From contig CM073765.1 of assembly GCA_037127475.1 (NCBI GenBank), positions 17,058,081-17,122,080 of the forward strand: a DNA stretch of 64,000 nucleotides. Direction: 5' to 3'. The notes beneath the pieces were generated by a model, which saw only the letters and a program-made list of their open reading frames with translations, was not told the DNA's origin and ran no database searches. Below, piece after piece: positions 44,535 through 56,416 of the stretch. How positions within the stretch are numbered: position 1 is the stretch's first letter; each line of letters opens with the position of its first letter. The position numbers were made by a program, and so were the translations under genes. Source of the DNA: Arma custos. Its lineage: Eukaryota; Arthropoda; Insecta; Hemiptera; Pentatomidae.

Positions 44535-44757
44535 ACAATGCTTTCAGGACAACGGTTGTGTAAGGAAATCACGCTGAACTGCCGAATTTTCCCCCAATTA
44601 GGGGTAAACAGTTCATAGAGCCTGAATGAGCCACAGGAGGATTTGTAGATCCCAAAGGGTCTATCCCTAGTTCTTAACGTACAAAATAATTTATCTGCCA
44701 CAGCTGGACTTGAAACCGGGACCTCCAGAATAGCTTATTTCTCTACACACTATGCCG
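44535..44757 (-). repeat. SINE-A copy
   Basis: 'GGACAACGGTTGTGTAAGG', 'ATAGAGCCTGAATGAGCC' and 'GATCCCAAAGGGTCTATCC', then the head with box B complement 'GGACTTGAAACCGGGACC'. It adjoins a GTGGTTAGC word at 44490-44510 that may be a SINE-B head. Confidence 0.7.
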
Positions 44758-45239
44758 TTTTCTTTATATAACTGAGTCTCATTGATCAATTTTTTAAACA
44801 ACGAATTTTGTATTCATGGTGTTATAAGAATCTCGTTCATGATATTTTTTTATGGATGATTTGAACAGATTTTAGAAGCGGTGCTATAATAGTGTCTTAT
44901 TATATTAATAATTTAATGCTGGAGATTTTATTATATATTAAATAAGCATCGAAAGACGTAGTTTTAAACCGGGTCGTCTATTGTCTATTTTAAATTTATC
45001 TTCCCTAGGATATATTTTTATTAATTGAACATACATTATAAATAAAAGGTTTATGATATTTTTTTATGTTTAGTTTTTTTGTTTTGTTTTTTATTGCCGC
45101 TTATTTTAAATAGTTATGCAATATTCATTACATTTTATCTACGTTTGCATTTTTATTTCCAGCAACCTATTACCTTCATATTTAAATTAGCGTTGTTTTT
45201 ATTTATTTATAGTTTTTTTTTGTAATTTACTCGGTGTTT
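44758..45239. other. AT-rich sequence without recognised features
   Basis: No gene seen. Confidence 0.4.
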
Positions 45240-45762
45240 TTTTTTATTCTATCGCATGAAAACTTTTAGTAAACTTTAAAAATGATCAAAACGATCAATG
45301 GCAGAAATAATTCGGTTCTCCTTTCTACCCAGAAATGAAACCATCGTATCCAAATCGTACTGCATGGATATTGACACAATGCAACAAGAATTTATAAAAA
45401 AAAACACAATCATTGGTTTATCGGAAGGGACTTATGCACTTACACGACAACGCCAGACATGTTTTACGACAATAGTGACGAAACTAAACGATCGAGCTAG
45501 GTTACGAAGTCCTTCACACCCACGTTATTCGTCAGTCTTATCTTCAACACAGTTCCATCGGTTCAGAAATTTCTTTTATTGTAAAAGTTTGGAAAATGAT
45601 TCTCAATTCGAAAACTCATTTTCAGACGTCAGATGATTTTGGGGAAAATGTATATCAAATTATTGTAAATATTTTGCATAAAAATGTTATGTTTTCATAC
45701 AATTCTTCTAGTAAATAACATTTCCTTTGAAAACGAATATTTTATATGAAATGACCCAATAT
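45240..45762 (+). pseudogene. mariner transposase C-terminal half and 3' TIR (dead)
   Basis: Frames shifted against one another read LPRNETIVSKSYCMD, then DNAR (45447 on, the catalytic DNARPH motif with the Pro codon lost), LGYEVL, HPRYSSVLSSTQFHRFRNFF (the third catalytic Asp replaced by Val-Leu-Ser context) and SLENDSQFENSFSDV. It ends with ATATGAAATGACCCAATATA, the inverse of the 2.8 kb mariner start. Several frameshifts and stops make it non-functional. Confidence 0.75.
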
Positions 45763-45904
45763 ATCGTTTCTTCCTCAACAAAAAAAAAATCAATTTCAAT
45801 GAAGATAGGGCGAGATAGATAATCGAGACTTGGCATTAGGGAAGGAAGAAGAAAGGGCACGCTGAAGGGATACAAGATATGAAGATTGAGAGGGATAGGT
45901 ACGA

Positions 45905-46229
45905 GATAAGACAGAGAGAGAGTGAGTGATAGAGGGAGAGAGAGGGTGAGTGATAGAGGGAGAGAGATTGTGTGTGTGTGTGTGAGAGAGAGAGAGAGGG
46001 GGGAGAAGAATGAGAGGGAGAGAAAGAGAGGAGGGAGGTAGGAGAGGGAGAGGGAGTGAGAGGGGGCGAGAGAGAGAGAGTGTGTGAGAGAGAGAGAGAG
46101 AGAGGGGGGGGATGGTGGTCAGCTACAATTGAAACATGTTGGCCCCGATCCAAGGCAGTTTGTCACGTAGGCTAGAGCACTCTACCACAGCACCTCTCTA
46201 TAGCTTCTCTCTCCATGCTCTCCTAGGAG

Positions 46230-46305
<76 letters not shown>
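45905..46305. repeat. (GA)n tract followed by (TC)n tract
   Basis: About 200 bp of GAGAGA/GGGAGA (45905-46110), then about 95 bp of uninterrupted TC/CT (46212-46304), 100 bp apart. The two are mutually complementary, so they form a large inverted purine/pyrimidine arrangement. Ser/Leu-rich frames across it are artefacts. Confidence 0.9.
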
Positions 46306-49130
46306 AAAATACTTTATCGTGGAAAAAATTAACTTTAAAAAATATGAAAAAGATTAGTGTAGTTAGGAGGAAGGTAAAGAAAGGAGCTTGTACAAGAATT
46401 TATTTAAGGCTCTCCTAATCAGCTCTAACCAGAATGGGCAAAATATAATTTCGAATAAACTTAAGATTACTTACCAATTATGAAAATTGTTAGCAAAAAT
46501 AGTACAGCAATATTGATTGGAGGTATTGATACCCATTTTAAATGCATTACATGAAAAAATACATTACCCAAAAATACTATATCGAGAGAAAAATTAAATT
46601 AAATTGTATATCACTTAAGTAATAAGTTAAATGTAACGATGTAAAGAGTCTCCTCTAGTTATCCCTAACCAGAGTTGGGCAAAATGGGCATACATGTAAA
46701 TGTATTGGTCGGCTTTACCATTATTGTATTGGCCATTCACAATACTCGCGCACTACACAATTCATTACACTATCCACTCTGTAAAAATGCGTACATAGTA
46801 AGTAATCACAATTAATATCGAAATTACATTTCGCCTAACTCTGAACCTAAACACATCACCTCTCAATACTCTCATTGGAGAATTTCTACCCAAGTTTATG
46901 TAGGTGAGGGAAGCAAATCTAAATTCAGAATATACTTTTGTATTTTGAAAACTTTTTTTTAAAAATATAACGTATTTTTAGACACTTCAATATAAAAAAG
47001 TTAAAACTTTACTAATATTTGAAAACTAGAACACTTACTTAGGTTAATAAGAATTAGACAATTTGTATCACCATTACCTTAACAAATCATGACCTCAACA
47101 AAATTTAATTAAATTTTATTTCCCCATCTTTATTTTTATTCACATGTATATCAATATTATGAAATGTATTATAAAAATATCGAAATATAGAGTAATTCAG
47201 GTTTTTCGGCCACCTATGATCCGCGTATTGCCCGTTGGATATTATCAACAGACCTGTTTTGGTTCTGAAAATAAGATATAATACATAAAAATAAATTATA
47301 AAACCTAACCATTGTTATCAAAGAGAAAATTTATAAATAAAGTTCATTCAGCTATGTTTGGATTTATATTCCTAATAAAACATAAACATCATTTACTGAA
47401 AGGCTGTTTCAATACGATAGCATCTACGATTCTTCAATCATTCTCCCGAACCTCTCTTTAATAATGACATTTTGGTTGATTTTTACCGGTGACTGAAAAA
47501 AGTAGTCGTTCCTTGGCGTAACATATGGTGTGATTCAAATGTATAGAAATAAATAAAATTCAAACATACATTTTATTTTTTCGTCAGTGACTTTATATAA
47601 TTCGACAGGTGAGTTTTCCCCATAGCCTCCTCGATCTATAAGGCATTGTCCAGTGCCTTCTGGATTCTCTAAGATCACGTAGCCCACTGCCGACGGCATC
47701 TACCACGTGAGCTCCATCTATCTTCTGCACCAGAAGTCAGAGCTAATTGCGTTCTGTCTTTCCTATCTTCAGATATCTCTTTAGAAAAATTATTAATTCC
47801 GCCATTATAAAATTAAATAAATTAATTTAATTTCTTTAAGTGTCAAAAGCTGAGGAATTTCAGTAAAATATATCTGTTAATGATAATACATTTTTTAAAG
47901 AAACTCACTTTTTTCATTATAAGTGTTATGTCCTCATTAGGGTATTAAAAATTAATGAATACACTCATAATTAACTGTAATCTATTATAAACATATTTGA
48001 ACATACAGAGAACCATAATAATACATATTATCATATGACTAAGAAGGAAAAACATAACCTTTCTCCAAAGAGATACACAACAGTAAGTGAATGGAAAAAT
48101 TCAAACAAAAAAAAGAATTTTCTAAAACAACAGGATACAAAAATACCTGCCGATATTTCAGGCAGCAGGAGATAAAAAGAATAATAAAAAGAAAAAATAA
48201 CATCGAACCTCACAGTCCAAAAAGACAACAAGCAGAAAAATCATACCACCACCTGGTACCTACTCAATGGTACCTACTCAATCATTAGGAAAGTTACAGT
48301 ACAACAGCCAGGAAACAATAAATCATTTACGAAAAAATGATCATAATAAAAGACATGGAACAATTAAAAAAGAAAGAAAAATATTCTTTATGAAAAAAGA
48401 ATCTTCTCAGTACAGTCCTTCTTCATCAGAATTTACATTGTCTTTATTACAACATTCGGTGTAAGCCAATAAATTATTCCGTTTACAAACTTTTAATACG
48501 ACCTTCATAACTTAATTTATATTCACAACTGTTTTATTTAATGGCTCATCTGTTATTGTTCAGAAAACTGTAATGATTAAAAATTATTCTTTTAAAAATC
48601 AAATAATTTACTTAAAATTTTGATTTAACTTATTTTTTCAGTAGAATATGTTATACGATGTTCAGCTTTATGTAATCGGAAATGTGCAAATAAATAAATC
48701 ATAATATAAATTACTCTTTTTTATAATGAGAATAAATATCAGTAGTTTTGTTGTTGTTTCTGCTACCTTAAGAAAAGTTAGAATTAATTTAGTATGGCAT
48801 CATACAATTGAAAAAATAAATAAAAAGTTCTTTCCTTGAGAAAAGTTTATTAATTTATTTAAAAGTAAAAATAGAAAACCTTGAAGACATTTTTTACAAC
48901 TATAACTATTGAAAGGACTGAGTCAAGTCAAGGATTGGATTATATGATTTTCTAATGAATAAGTTTCCATTATTTCTAGATACTATATTCCATGAAGAAT
49001 AAAACCTGCGACGCAATTCAAAAAGTGGAAAGTAAAGAATATTTTGCAGAATTATATCGAACTCGAACTAATAATGGTTGTATATCTATAATAATAATAA
49101 TATTAAAATAATATAATTTGTCTAGTGACC
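46306..49130. other. Long AT-rich stretch without recognised genes
   Basis: Nearly 3 kb with no codon bias and no dispersed repeat that I recognise. Small GC-richer words lie at 47640-47720 only. It may be intron or intergenic. Confidence 0.4.
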
Positions 49131-49187
49131 TTATTTCAAGCTCTGAAGAAAACCTGTAATGTGGGTCGAAACGTCAGTTTCAAATAA
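49131..49187 (+). ncRNA. Hammerhead-ribozyme-like module (H19), covarying stem I
   Basis: It reads UUAUUU-C-AAGCU, CUGAAGA (49143-49149), A, AACCUGUAAUGUGGGUC, GAAACGUC, AGUUU-C-AAAUAA. Stem I has five inner pairs, a C/C mismatch, then six more pairs. Its bases differ from H15 yet stay complementary. Stem II is partly eroded: the closing pair is A-C. The tail resembles the outer arms of the 1.7-2.3 kb inverted repeat ('TCTCCTCCCGGATCATTTTC'). Confidence 0.7.
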
Positions 49188-50068
49188 ATAACTCATCTCT
49201 ATTTAAGAAATTCATTTTGGTCTCCTCCCGGATCATTTTCTACACTATAATTATTATTATATAGTAGACACACTGTATTTTAACTTACATTAATACATTT
49301 CTCTTTTTATTACTACAAGAATACTATAAGAATAATAAAAAATGTCCTGTATTAAGTGATTGAGCCCTCACTCAGAGTTAGATCGAACACGACAAAGGCT
49401 AAATGTTTAAAATAACTTGAGAAAAAAGATGGTTGGACGTTGATGCGGTTCATTTATCAGGAGATGGTGGTCATCCATCAACTGCTGTAGTCTGCCCTCT
49501 TCCCTCTATCCTCCTCATCTTATCCTTCGCACTCTACTTCGTATAGCTATCTCCTCCGATATCTAATGGCTCTCTTATCATATATAGTGCCCATTATAAT
49601 ATGCTGTACTATATAACATACTCTGTTATAATAAGGGGCCTTCAGCTTAATAGAATTTTATGAAATTAAAATAAATTTACAATGCAGCGAGTAATCTAGA
49701 AAATGATCGGGATTAATACAAGGATAAATACAATTATACAAACTAATATTTATGAGAGTAAGTACCATATATTAATGTATAGTTAGTATCTTACTTGCTT
49801 TTGCCCTCGGCTTCTCTCGCATGGAATTTGGTCTGCCACATAAAGTTTCGTGACAGATCATTTTAAATAAATAATTTAATTTTTTTTTTAACAATAAGTT
49901 ACTCATACATCCGAAATTTCAGTTTTCTAACTTCAAAACTGACGGATTCCATACGATCTTCAAACCCCTATTATAGTAAGGGGGAAACCCATGGGGGGTG
50001 GAATTATCCAAATTTCTTTCTTAAATTATACAAAGAACCTACGTACAAATTTCAAGATGCTAAGTTCC
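49188..50068. other. AT-rich sequence without recognised features
   Basis: Nothing recognised beyond the H19 tail (to about 49250). Confidence 0.4.
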
Positions 50069-50580
50069 TGATTTGCCTTTAATTATGTACTATAATGGAT
50101 TCTCCACAGAACACAATCAGGGGAGGCATGTGCTCCCGTGTCCCCCCTAAATCTGTCCTTGCTGTAGCCTATGTGTTATTATGATGTATAACTTATATTA
50201 CTGTAGAGTTTCATCCAAATTCTTTTGCTAGTTTTTGCGTGAATGAGTAACAAACATACATACAAACCTTCGCATTTATAATATTAGTAGGAATCAAAAC
50301 AATAGTTTCATTCACGTTCTTTCTGTTATTTTAACAACTATTATCATGTGATTTGCCTTTAATTATGTACTGTAATGGATTCTCCACAGTACCTAAAAAA
50401 CTTTCTGAGGGGGGACACGTGCCAACATGCACCCCCCTAAATCCGCGCTTGCTATAGCCTATGTGTTATTCTGATGTATAACCTATATTACTGTAAAGTT
50501 TCATCCTAATCCCTTCAGTAGTATTTGCGTGTAAGAGAGACAAACATACAAACTTTCGCATTTGTAATATTAGTAGGATT
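50069..50580 (+). repeat. Two direct copies of a LINE/SINE-type 3' end
   Basis: Copies at 50069-50292 and 50348-50580 share 'GATTTGCCTTTAATTATGTA', 'TAGCCTATGTGTTATT', 'AGTTTCATCC', 'TTTTTGCGTGAATGAG' and a terminal 'CGCATTTATAATATTAGTAGGA'. The last block is widespread at RTE-type 3' ends in insects, as far as I recall. No coding remains. Confidence 0.6.
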
Positions 50581-50711
50581 TACTTTGTATTATTAGTTGA
50601 CCATCTTTTAGGCCATCTTTAGGACTGAGAGGTGGAAAAAAAAAAAGCTGAACAACAACATCTACAGAATGAAATCAAAAATAATAATACACTGGATTCA
50701 TTCATCACGTA

Positions 50712-50764
50712 TTTCTTCTTTGCCGACGTTTCGCTGGCCATACTGCTACCTTCCTCAGGGCTTA
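50712..50764 (-). repeat. Hammerhead-like module (H20), third stem II type
   Basis: On the minus strand: GCC, CUGAGGA (50752-50758), A, GGUAGCAGUAUGGCCAGC, GAAACGUC, GGC. Core and inner stem I are intact. Stem II would be GGUAGC/GCYAKC with two mismatches. It forms a separate subfamily from H15 and H9. Confidence 0.55.
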
Positions 50765-50957
50765 ATCTGAGACTGAAAATTTTTCTTCTAATCTTCAGTA
50801 TTTATAGCTTCCGGAGGCGGAGCCTATTCTTACAGTGATCTGATAGGCTGCTTTCTGATGGGCAAGGTCCCGGGTGGTCTCTGAGTGGGCAACGACTTAT
50901 TAAAACGTAATTAGCTTAGCAGGTTATAGACCATGTCAAATATGAACGAATTTCTAT

Positions 50958-51125
50958 ATCGTACCGACTAGGAAACGTACACCGTACTATTTATTTATCC
51001 CGGTAGACCGAGAAGTAATTGGGAGGATTGTGCTAAAAGTGATCTAACGAATTAGTGTTTGTCTAGTGGTCCATAAGAAAAGATTGGTAGTATCGGCATC
51101 GAACCCTCGGGTTTAGCCTTATTAT
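50958..51125 (+). pseudogene. RTE-like LINE 3' end (tail copy 2)
   Basis: GRPRSNWEDCAKSDL is readable, followed by the shared 'GATTGGTAGTATCGGCATCG' ending. Short and heavily mutated. Confidence 0.65.
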
Positions 51126-51430
51126 CTTGAACACTGTCCAAGAACAAGTTCATAATTCAAAATATCCAGTATACACTCGTAATTCGAGAATAACTCTTCT
51201 AAGTATTCACTTTTCCATTAAAGGAATATCCTATTCTGAATATCTAGCATTCGGGTTTGCTCAGCCTTATTATTGTAATTATTATTATACAGTCTTATCG
51301 CTAGCTGTTTTTTAAAATTGTTGATGACTTATTTGTACATTTATTTGTATTCGAAAAATAACTAGCCATTGTGAACTAAATAATTAGATGTTTGATTATT
51401 ATTTAAAAAACAAAGTCAATAATGTAACAA

Positions 51431-52335
51431 CTTTTTTTTTTTCCTTTCAAAGTAACCCTTTGAAAGGACCGATTATTTGTTAGCACATTCCATACGTGAG
51501 TATACTATGTGCCTTATAAATTCATTTTACAAATAGTTAACTACAGTTTGACAATACTAAAATATATGCAAAAGACATTATTATATACATGCTGTTACAA
51601 CTTAACAAAATTAAATTAACAAAATTAACGAATTTAACAACTATAAATTTAACAATTAACTTTTTTTTTCAAATTAAAATTACAATACTTACGTTATGAT
51701 AATAATTACATAATGATTATCTTTGTTTTACATAGTATAGTACAGGGAGTTTCTGATATGGATGTCAACTTTTCAAAATCAATACTATAAATAAATTTAG
51801 TGAGTTCGGGTCAAAAGTGATTGTATAGGTCATGTTCAGCAACTGGCCAAACTTTCCCTCTTAATATTGTGGAGATAATTAATTTTGACCTTTGTCCTTC
51901 ATACAATTGGCAGTCATATATTATATGTTTAAATTTCTGTTCTTCTTTGTCTATTGAGCAAGTGCTATCGTTGGTTATGTGAAATCTATGTAAGTTTGAT
52001 TTGGTATGTCCATGTTCAGTTAAAACCTGAGTTAGTTTATAGTTAGTGGATTTTATTAATTTGTAGTTATTGTTTGTTAGTTTTGGAATGAACCTATGCA
52101 AACTAGAAGATTTATTTGAAATAGTCCACCGTTCATTCCACCTCATAATTGTTTCTTCCCTAATTTTGAATTTTATGAACGAAATTGGTGTTTTTTGAAA
52201 AGATGGAGACATATCACTTTGTGCTGCCTCTTTTGCTAATTTATCCGCTATCTCATTGCCCTCGATACCAGAGTGACCCTTTACCCATATTATTTTTACA
52301 GAGAAATTTAGAAGCCTAAGTGTGCACAAGTTCAT
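51431..52335 (-). pseudogene. LINE 3' part: RNase H end, C-terminal domain, 3' UTR
   Basis: A 174-codon minus-strand frame starts within RNase H (VKGHSGIEGNEIADKLAKE) and continues with LTEHGHTKSNLHRF and the zinc-knuckle-like C(S)...HIIYDC. Its stop is at 51811. The 3' UTR runs to a hairpin (51443-51467, ten pairs, CCTTTCAAAG/CTTTGAAAGG), then an A-tail (plus-strand T-run 51432-51442). I/R1/Jockey-group LINE, 5'-truncated. The surviving frame has no stop, so it is the youngest LINE piece in the window. Confidence 0.8.
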
Positions 52336-53810
52336 TCTGATATTTTCTGTAAGCTCGTCATGTACGTATGTACCAACTTATCATAATGTATAATCAACAA
52401 ATATGATATCACTTAATACACTAAAACTTACACTTTTAATTACGTCAAAACAGTTTTTAGAATTATCTCAGGCCCTACAATTTTCAATTAGGCCTTAAAT
52501 ATCGTTTATTAAGTTACTTTATTTTAATTGTTCCTATAATTGGGGGGCAGGACTCTGTGATTTTCATTTTATTTAGAAGAGAATAATTATGATGTTGACC
52601 AATTATGAAGTTGGTGTAATTTAGCTTTCGAACTCTATGACTCAGTGTCCTATATTTGATTCAAATATTTTTAATTAATTAATAGTGACGTTATTAATTA
52701 ATTATAATTATTTATTAAATTATAAATAACTTATTAAATATTTATTAAATTATAAATTATATAAGCTATGTTATTACCTACCATTATTTATTGAAATATA
52801 AAAATTTGGAATGATGCAGGGATCCTGAAGATATTTTTTAAAAGTCTTATATAACTAAAATAAACTAAGTTATTTGCTATATATATAATATTTTAAATGA
52901 CCATTTCCAGATGAATATGAGTTTATGAAAGTAACTAAGCAGTGGAAAATTTTTTTTACACATATAGAAATTACATTATCCTTTTAATCGAAATATGGAA
53001 GTACTTTTATTACATTAAAAGTCACCAGTTTCGTTTTGAAAATTTGATTCTTTAGGAATCTGTAATGATTTAGGAGTTACATTAGATAAGGTAAGGTTCG
53101 TTCTTAAATAAGAATTATCTGTAGCGATTTATCGTAAGCGATATGGATACATGGAACACACAGATAGCTCCACGAAATCTGAAGGGAGGCAACAGAAAAG
53201 GTTCATATCCGCGAGATTTCACAGCATATCGCTAGTGAAATATCTTTGCGAAGTGCCAATTGTCGGTCTTCTCTGCGATTTCTGTCGTCCTATGTTTCTA
53301 GGCGTAAATATGACGGGAAGAAGATCGCCCAAGTCCCTTCATCAATTTATCGGATTCTGTTCTTGAACCTTCCAACTAAATAAATAAAACAATAACCATT
53401 TTTTATCACAAGTAAATAAGAATCATGTTTTCTAAATTTGATTTCAAGAGATTTATTTAAAAACAAACTTTAAGTAAATTTAAATTTATTTTTCCATCCA
53501 ATTCAATGCGTTTTGCACCCGATATTCTTGAGGAGCATTGATTTCTTCCAAATCCAGTAATGTGCCTATAGACTACCTGCCCTATTGCTGTTGTTCTGGC
53601 AAGAAATAAAGTGAATGCATTGTTATATTTCATATGCGTCAACATAACCAAAGGACTTGGTCTGAAGAAATGATATCATCATGTATGGAGATTTCAACGT
53701 GATATAGAATAGCGTTGACAAAGCAATCAGATGCCGTGTAACACTGATGAAAGCAGGAAACACTCTAATCAGCAGGTGTTAAGATGAAAGAGAAGTACAA
53801 TGAAAGTGTG
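52336..53810. other. AT-rich sequence, one weak frame
   Basis: A 71-codon plus-strand frame at 53151-53366 is GC-balanced but lacks clear codon bias or splice context, so I do not call it. 52670-52770 is TATTAAATTATAAAT-rich. Confidence 0.35.
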
Positions 53811-53811
53811 T

Positions 53812-53812
53812 T

Positions 53813-53883
<71 letters not shown>

Positions 53884-53897
53884 AGAGAGAGAGAGAG
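53812..53897. repeat. Compound microsatellite (TG)n(TA)n(GA)n
   Basis: Three adjacent dinucleotide runs in series, directly before a SINE-A copy. Confidence 0.92.
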
Positions 53898-53904
53898 CAC
53901 TGAT

Positions 53905-54145
53905 TTCCTATGCTTAAGCTTCGAATCCGACTGTAGCATATAAATTTATTAATTTATTAACAGCCACGAATGGATCCTATGGAATCAAAAGGCCTTCTTA
54001 GGGCTCACCCAGCCTCTATAAAGCCGGTAACCTTAATTGTCGGGAAAATCTACCGGTCGAGCGTTATATCGGACAAAATACAGTGCTGTGCTGGAAATAT
54101 CACAATCTCTACCATAGACTAAGCCTAAAAACTCTTCACTGGACT
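53905..54145 (+). repeat. SINE-A copy
   Basis: Box B CTTCGAATCC, then 'GGGCTCACCCAGCCTCTATA', 'CCGGTCGAGCGTTATATCGG' and 'CACAATCTCTACCATAGAC'. The compound microsatellite replaces the start of the head. Confidence 0.7.
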
Positions 54146-54221
54146 TTTTGCATACGTTTTATATTTTACATTACATATTAAATTTTATATATTATGGATT
54201 TTTATATATATATAAATAAGG

Positions 54222-54325
54222 TGGAAAATCTGACGGTTGAACGTATTCTAGGACAGATCACCTCCCTGCACGACCGTTGTCCATGACACAGTACAGCCTC
54301 TAGCATGTACTGAATCCCAGATATA
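54222..54325 (+). repeat. SINE-A 3' half
   Basis: 'GACGGTTGAACGTATTCTAG', 'CTCCCTGCACGACCGTTGTC' and 'GCATGTACTGAATCCCAGA'. Confidence 0.65.
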
Positions 54326-54884
54326 TATTTGTTTTTTCCCGACGAAACTTCATAAAAGAAAATAATGTGTAATCTGCAACTGGTTATATCTAAGTTGTAC
54401 ATGGAAAGACCTGGTTCTGTAAAACTCAATAGAGGCAGTCTATTACCAAGGAGTGTTTCTTGAACTCAGAATTGAGCCAGAATAATTATAAACAAATAAT
54501 AAATGTACATTGTCAATCGCTCTACACGAGCTTTGTTGAATTTTACCAATTAAACTACGTCATCACTGTTTAACGTAGCAAATCTATCCTTAAATAAAAT
54601 TATTTATAATGAATGAACCGTTGAGAATGGATGTACTTAGATTTAAGTAAATAAAATAGAGCATTAAAATTAAGGCTGGGACGCCATCATCCACTTCGCC
54701 TAAACCATCAATTCTTACCCACTTTCTACTTTACTATTGCTGCTATCTGGACTTAGATCGATTGTACGTTCTTTCACAATGGTGGATTTTACTATTAGAA
54801 TTTTTTACTATTAGGATTTTACTATTACTATGAGTAGAATTACTCATGCATTTTACTATAACTTCTCTATAAATATGTAAGACA
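54326..54884. other. AT-rich sequence
   Basis: No gene recognised. TTTACTATTA words recur at 54785-54855. Confidence 0.4.
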
Positions 54885-55725
54885 TACGCCTACATGTTTT
54901 GTCTGTCTAATGTATTTTATTATGTAGATATTATTAACATAAAAACAAAACAAAATACTCATTTAAATTATATGATATAAAATATTCTAATAATGCGCAT
55001 GAAATTCTTAAGGTAACAAAGTATAAAAGTTGATAAGGATTAATACTGTACTCGTCTAAATAGCTTTCCAAACACCGCATTGTACATTATCAATTTTTTT
55101 AGAAAATAAAATAGGTAAAGTAAGCCATCCTTAAAAAATAGATATATGCTATCTCTGAATTTTTCGTATATCTATAAAAGAAGAATATACCACAATGCAT
55201 TGTTTCATTATATCTGTGGCACCTGTGCATAGTGGGCTGAGTCGAATTTTGTGAATTTCAAGCTATCTACTTAGAATCGTTTTTTTTCTCTTTCCTTGTG
55301 TCTAACACGCTAAGTGTTCCGTCCATTGCAATTAAGGATATTCCTTTGTGAATCGTGGGATGATACTCCAATCTTGAACTTAAATAATTTCAGAAAAATT
55401 ACGATTCTAAGTAGATAGCTTGAAATTCACAAAATTCGACTTAGCCAACTATGCACAGGTGCCACAGATATGTCAAAGTGATCAGGCAACATCTTCCGTG
55501 AAACCTCCTGGAGGTTACACTTTTTCCTACACTTCAAGCAATTATTGTTATATTCCAAACAATTTATACACAACCTTGACGAATTAAATACCAAAACCAT
55601 TCTCGTGAATCGCTCTATCTATTGGGAAAAACCGAATGAAAACCTTTCAGTAGGTATTGAGTTTACCTCGATCAGACGCGGCCGAGCATTTTGTTTTACA
55701 ATATTTTTTAGATAGATAAAAAAAA
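54885..55725 (-). mobile_element. Helitron-like element 3 with nested MITE
   Basis: The minus-strand 5' region 'GCTCGGCCGCGTCTGATCG' and 'GATAGAGCGATTCACGAG' near 55.6-55.7 kb, and the later 'ATTCATC...' blocks near 55.0 kb, match Helitrons 1 and 2. The 3' end motif is lost. It is interrupted by the MITE at 55213-55468. Confidence 0.65.
55213..55468. mobile_element. 256-bp MITE, TA target duplication, about 70-bp TIRs
   Basis: Terminal inverted repeats start TCTGTGGCACCTGTGCATAG and extend about 70 bp, ending near CTACTTAGAATCG. They are flanked by TA (55211-55212 and 55469-55470). Non-coding. It fits the Tc1/mariner-type non-autonomous class but differs from the 15.4 kb MITE. Confidence 0.8.
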
Positions 55726-56160
55726 ACTGTATATAGTTGGAAATAAATGTATTATTTATTTATTAAAATGCAATCCTCCAAAAAATAAAAGATAAAACAT
55801 GCATGTATCTCTCCAAACAATCTAACTTCAAAAGAATATAGCATAACAAGAAAGCCTAGAATCGGACATACAAAGCTGACTCATCTCCATCTCCATCGCA
55901 ACCAACCTGCTAAAGTTGTGTCAGTACATTACTTACGGTGAAGCATCTGTTTGAATATATAAGTAAATTTGAATATCGAAACTTGTCTTCCTTTAAAAGA
56001 AAATAATAAAATACATAAGACGCGACTGTAAGATAGTGGTCCAAGAAATTTAAGAAGAGCAGCCTTTGCTAATCGTTCTAGCAGTCGATCGACGATGAAA
56101 TAAAAAATGCAACAAAGAACTCCAAAAAAAAAAGCCTTAAGCGTCTACTAGTTTCTTGTA
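55726..56160. other. AT-rich sequence
   Basis: Nothing recognised. Confidence 0.4.
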
Positions 56161-56171
56161 TTTTAGTTGCT

Positions 56172-56212
56172 AAGTACTCAACGTTTCTTTAGGTCTGGCC
56201 TCATCAGAATAT
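56172..56212 (-). repeat. Possible hammerhead-like module (H21), canonical CUGAUGA
   Basis: On the minus strand CUGAUGA (56201-56207), GGCCAGACCUAAA, GAAACGUU. It lacks the extra base but has a weak stem II and no clear stem I. Confidence 0.4.
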
Positions 56213-56320
56213 GTAAACCTCGGCAACATAAACCACGTTCAATTCAAACTGGAGTTGCTGTCCCCCATTGAAGAGTATGTTCGTACTATTGATGTGAGAT
56301 ATGTCACAATCGAATTTCAT

Positions 56321-56416
56321 CATGATGATTAATTTTTTTACTGCATGTCCATGATGATTAATTTTTTTACTGCATGTCCATGATGATTAATTTTTTTACT
56401 GCATGTCCATGATGAT
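56321..56416 (+). repeat. 29-bp tandem repeat, three copies plus 9 bp
   Basis: The unit begins CATGATGATTAATTTTTTTA and ends CTGCATGTC. The last partial copy, CATGATGAT, runs straight into the H22 module, so the repeated unit contains the CUGAUGA-like core block itself. Confidence 0.95.

Noticed and set aside
45836..46357. Ser/Leu/Pro-rich frames
   Set aside because: Artefacts of GA/TC repeats.
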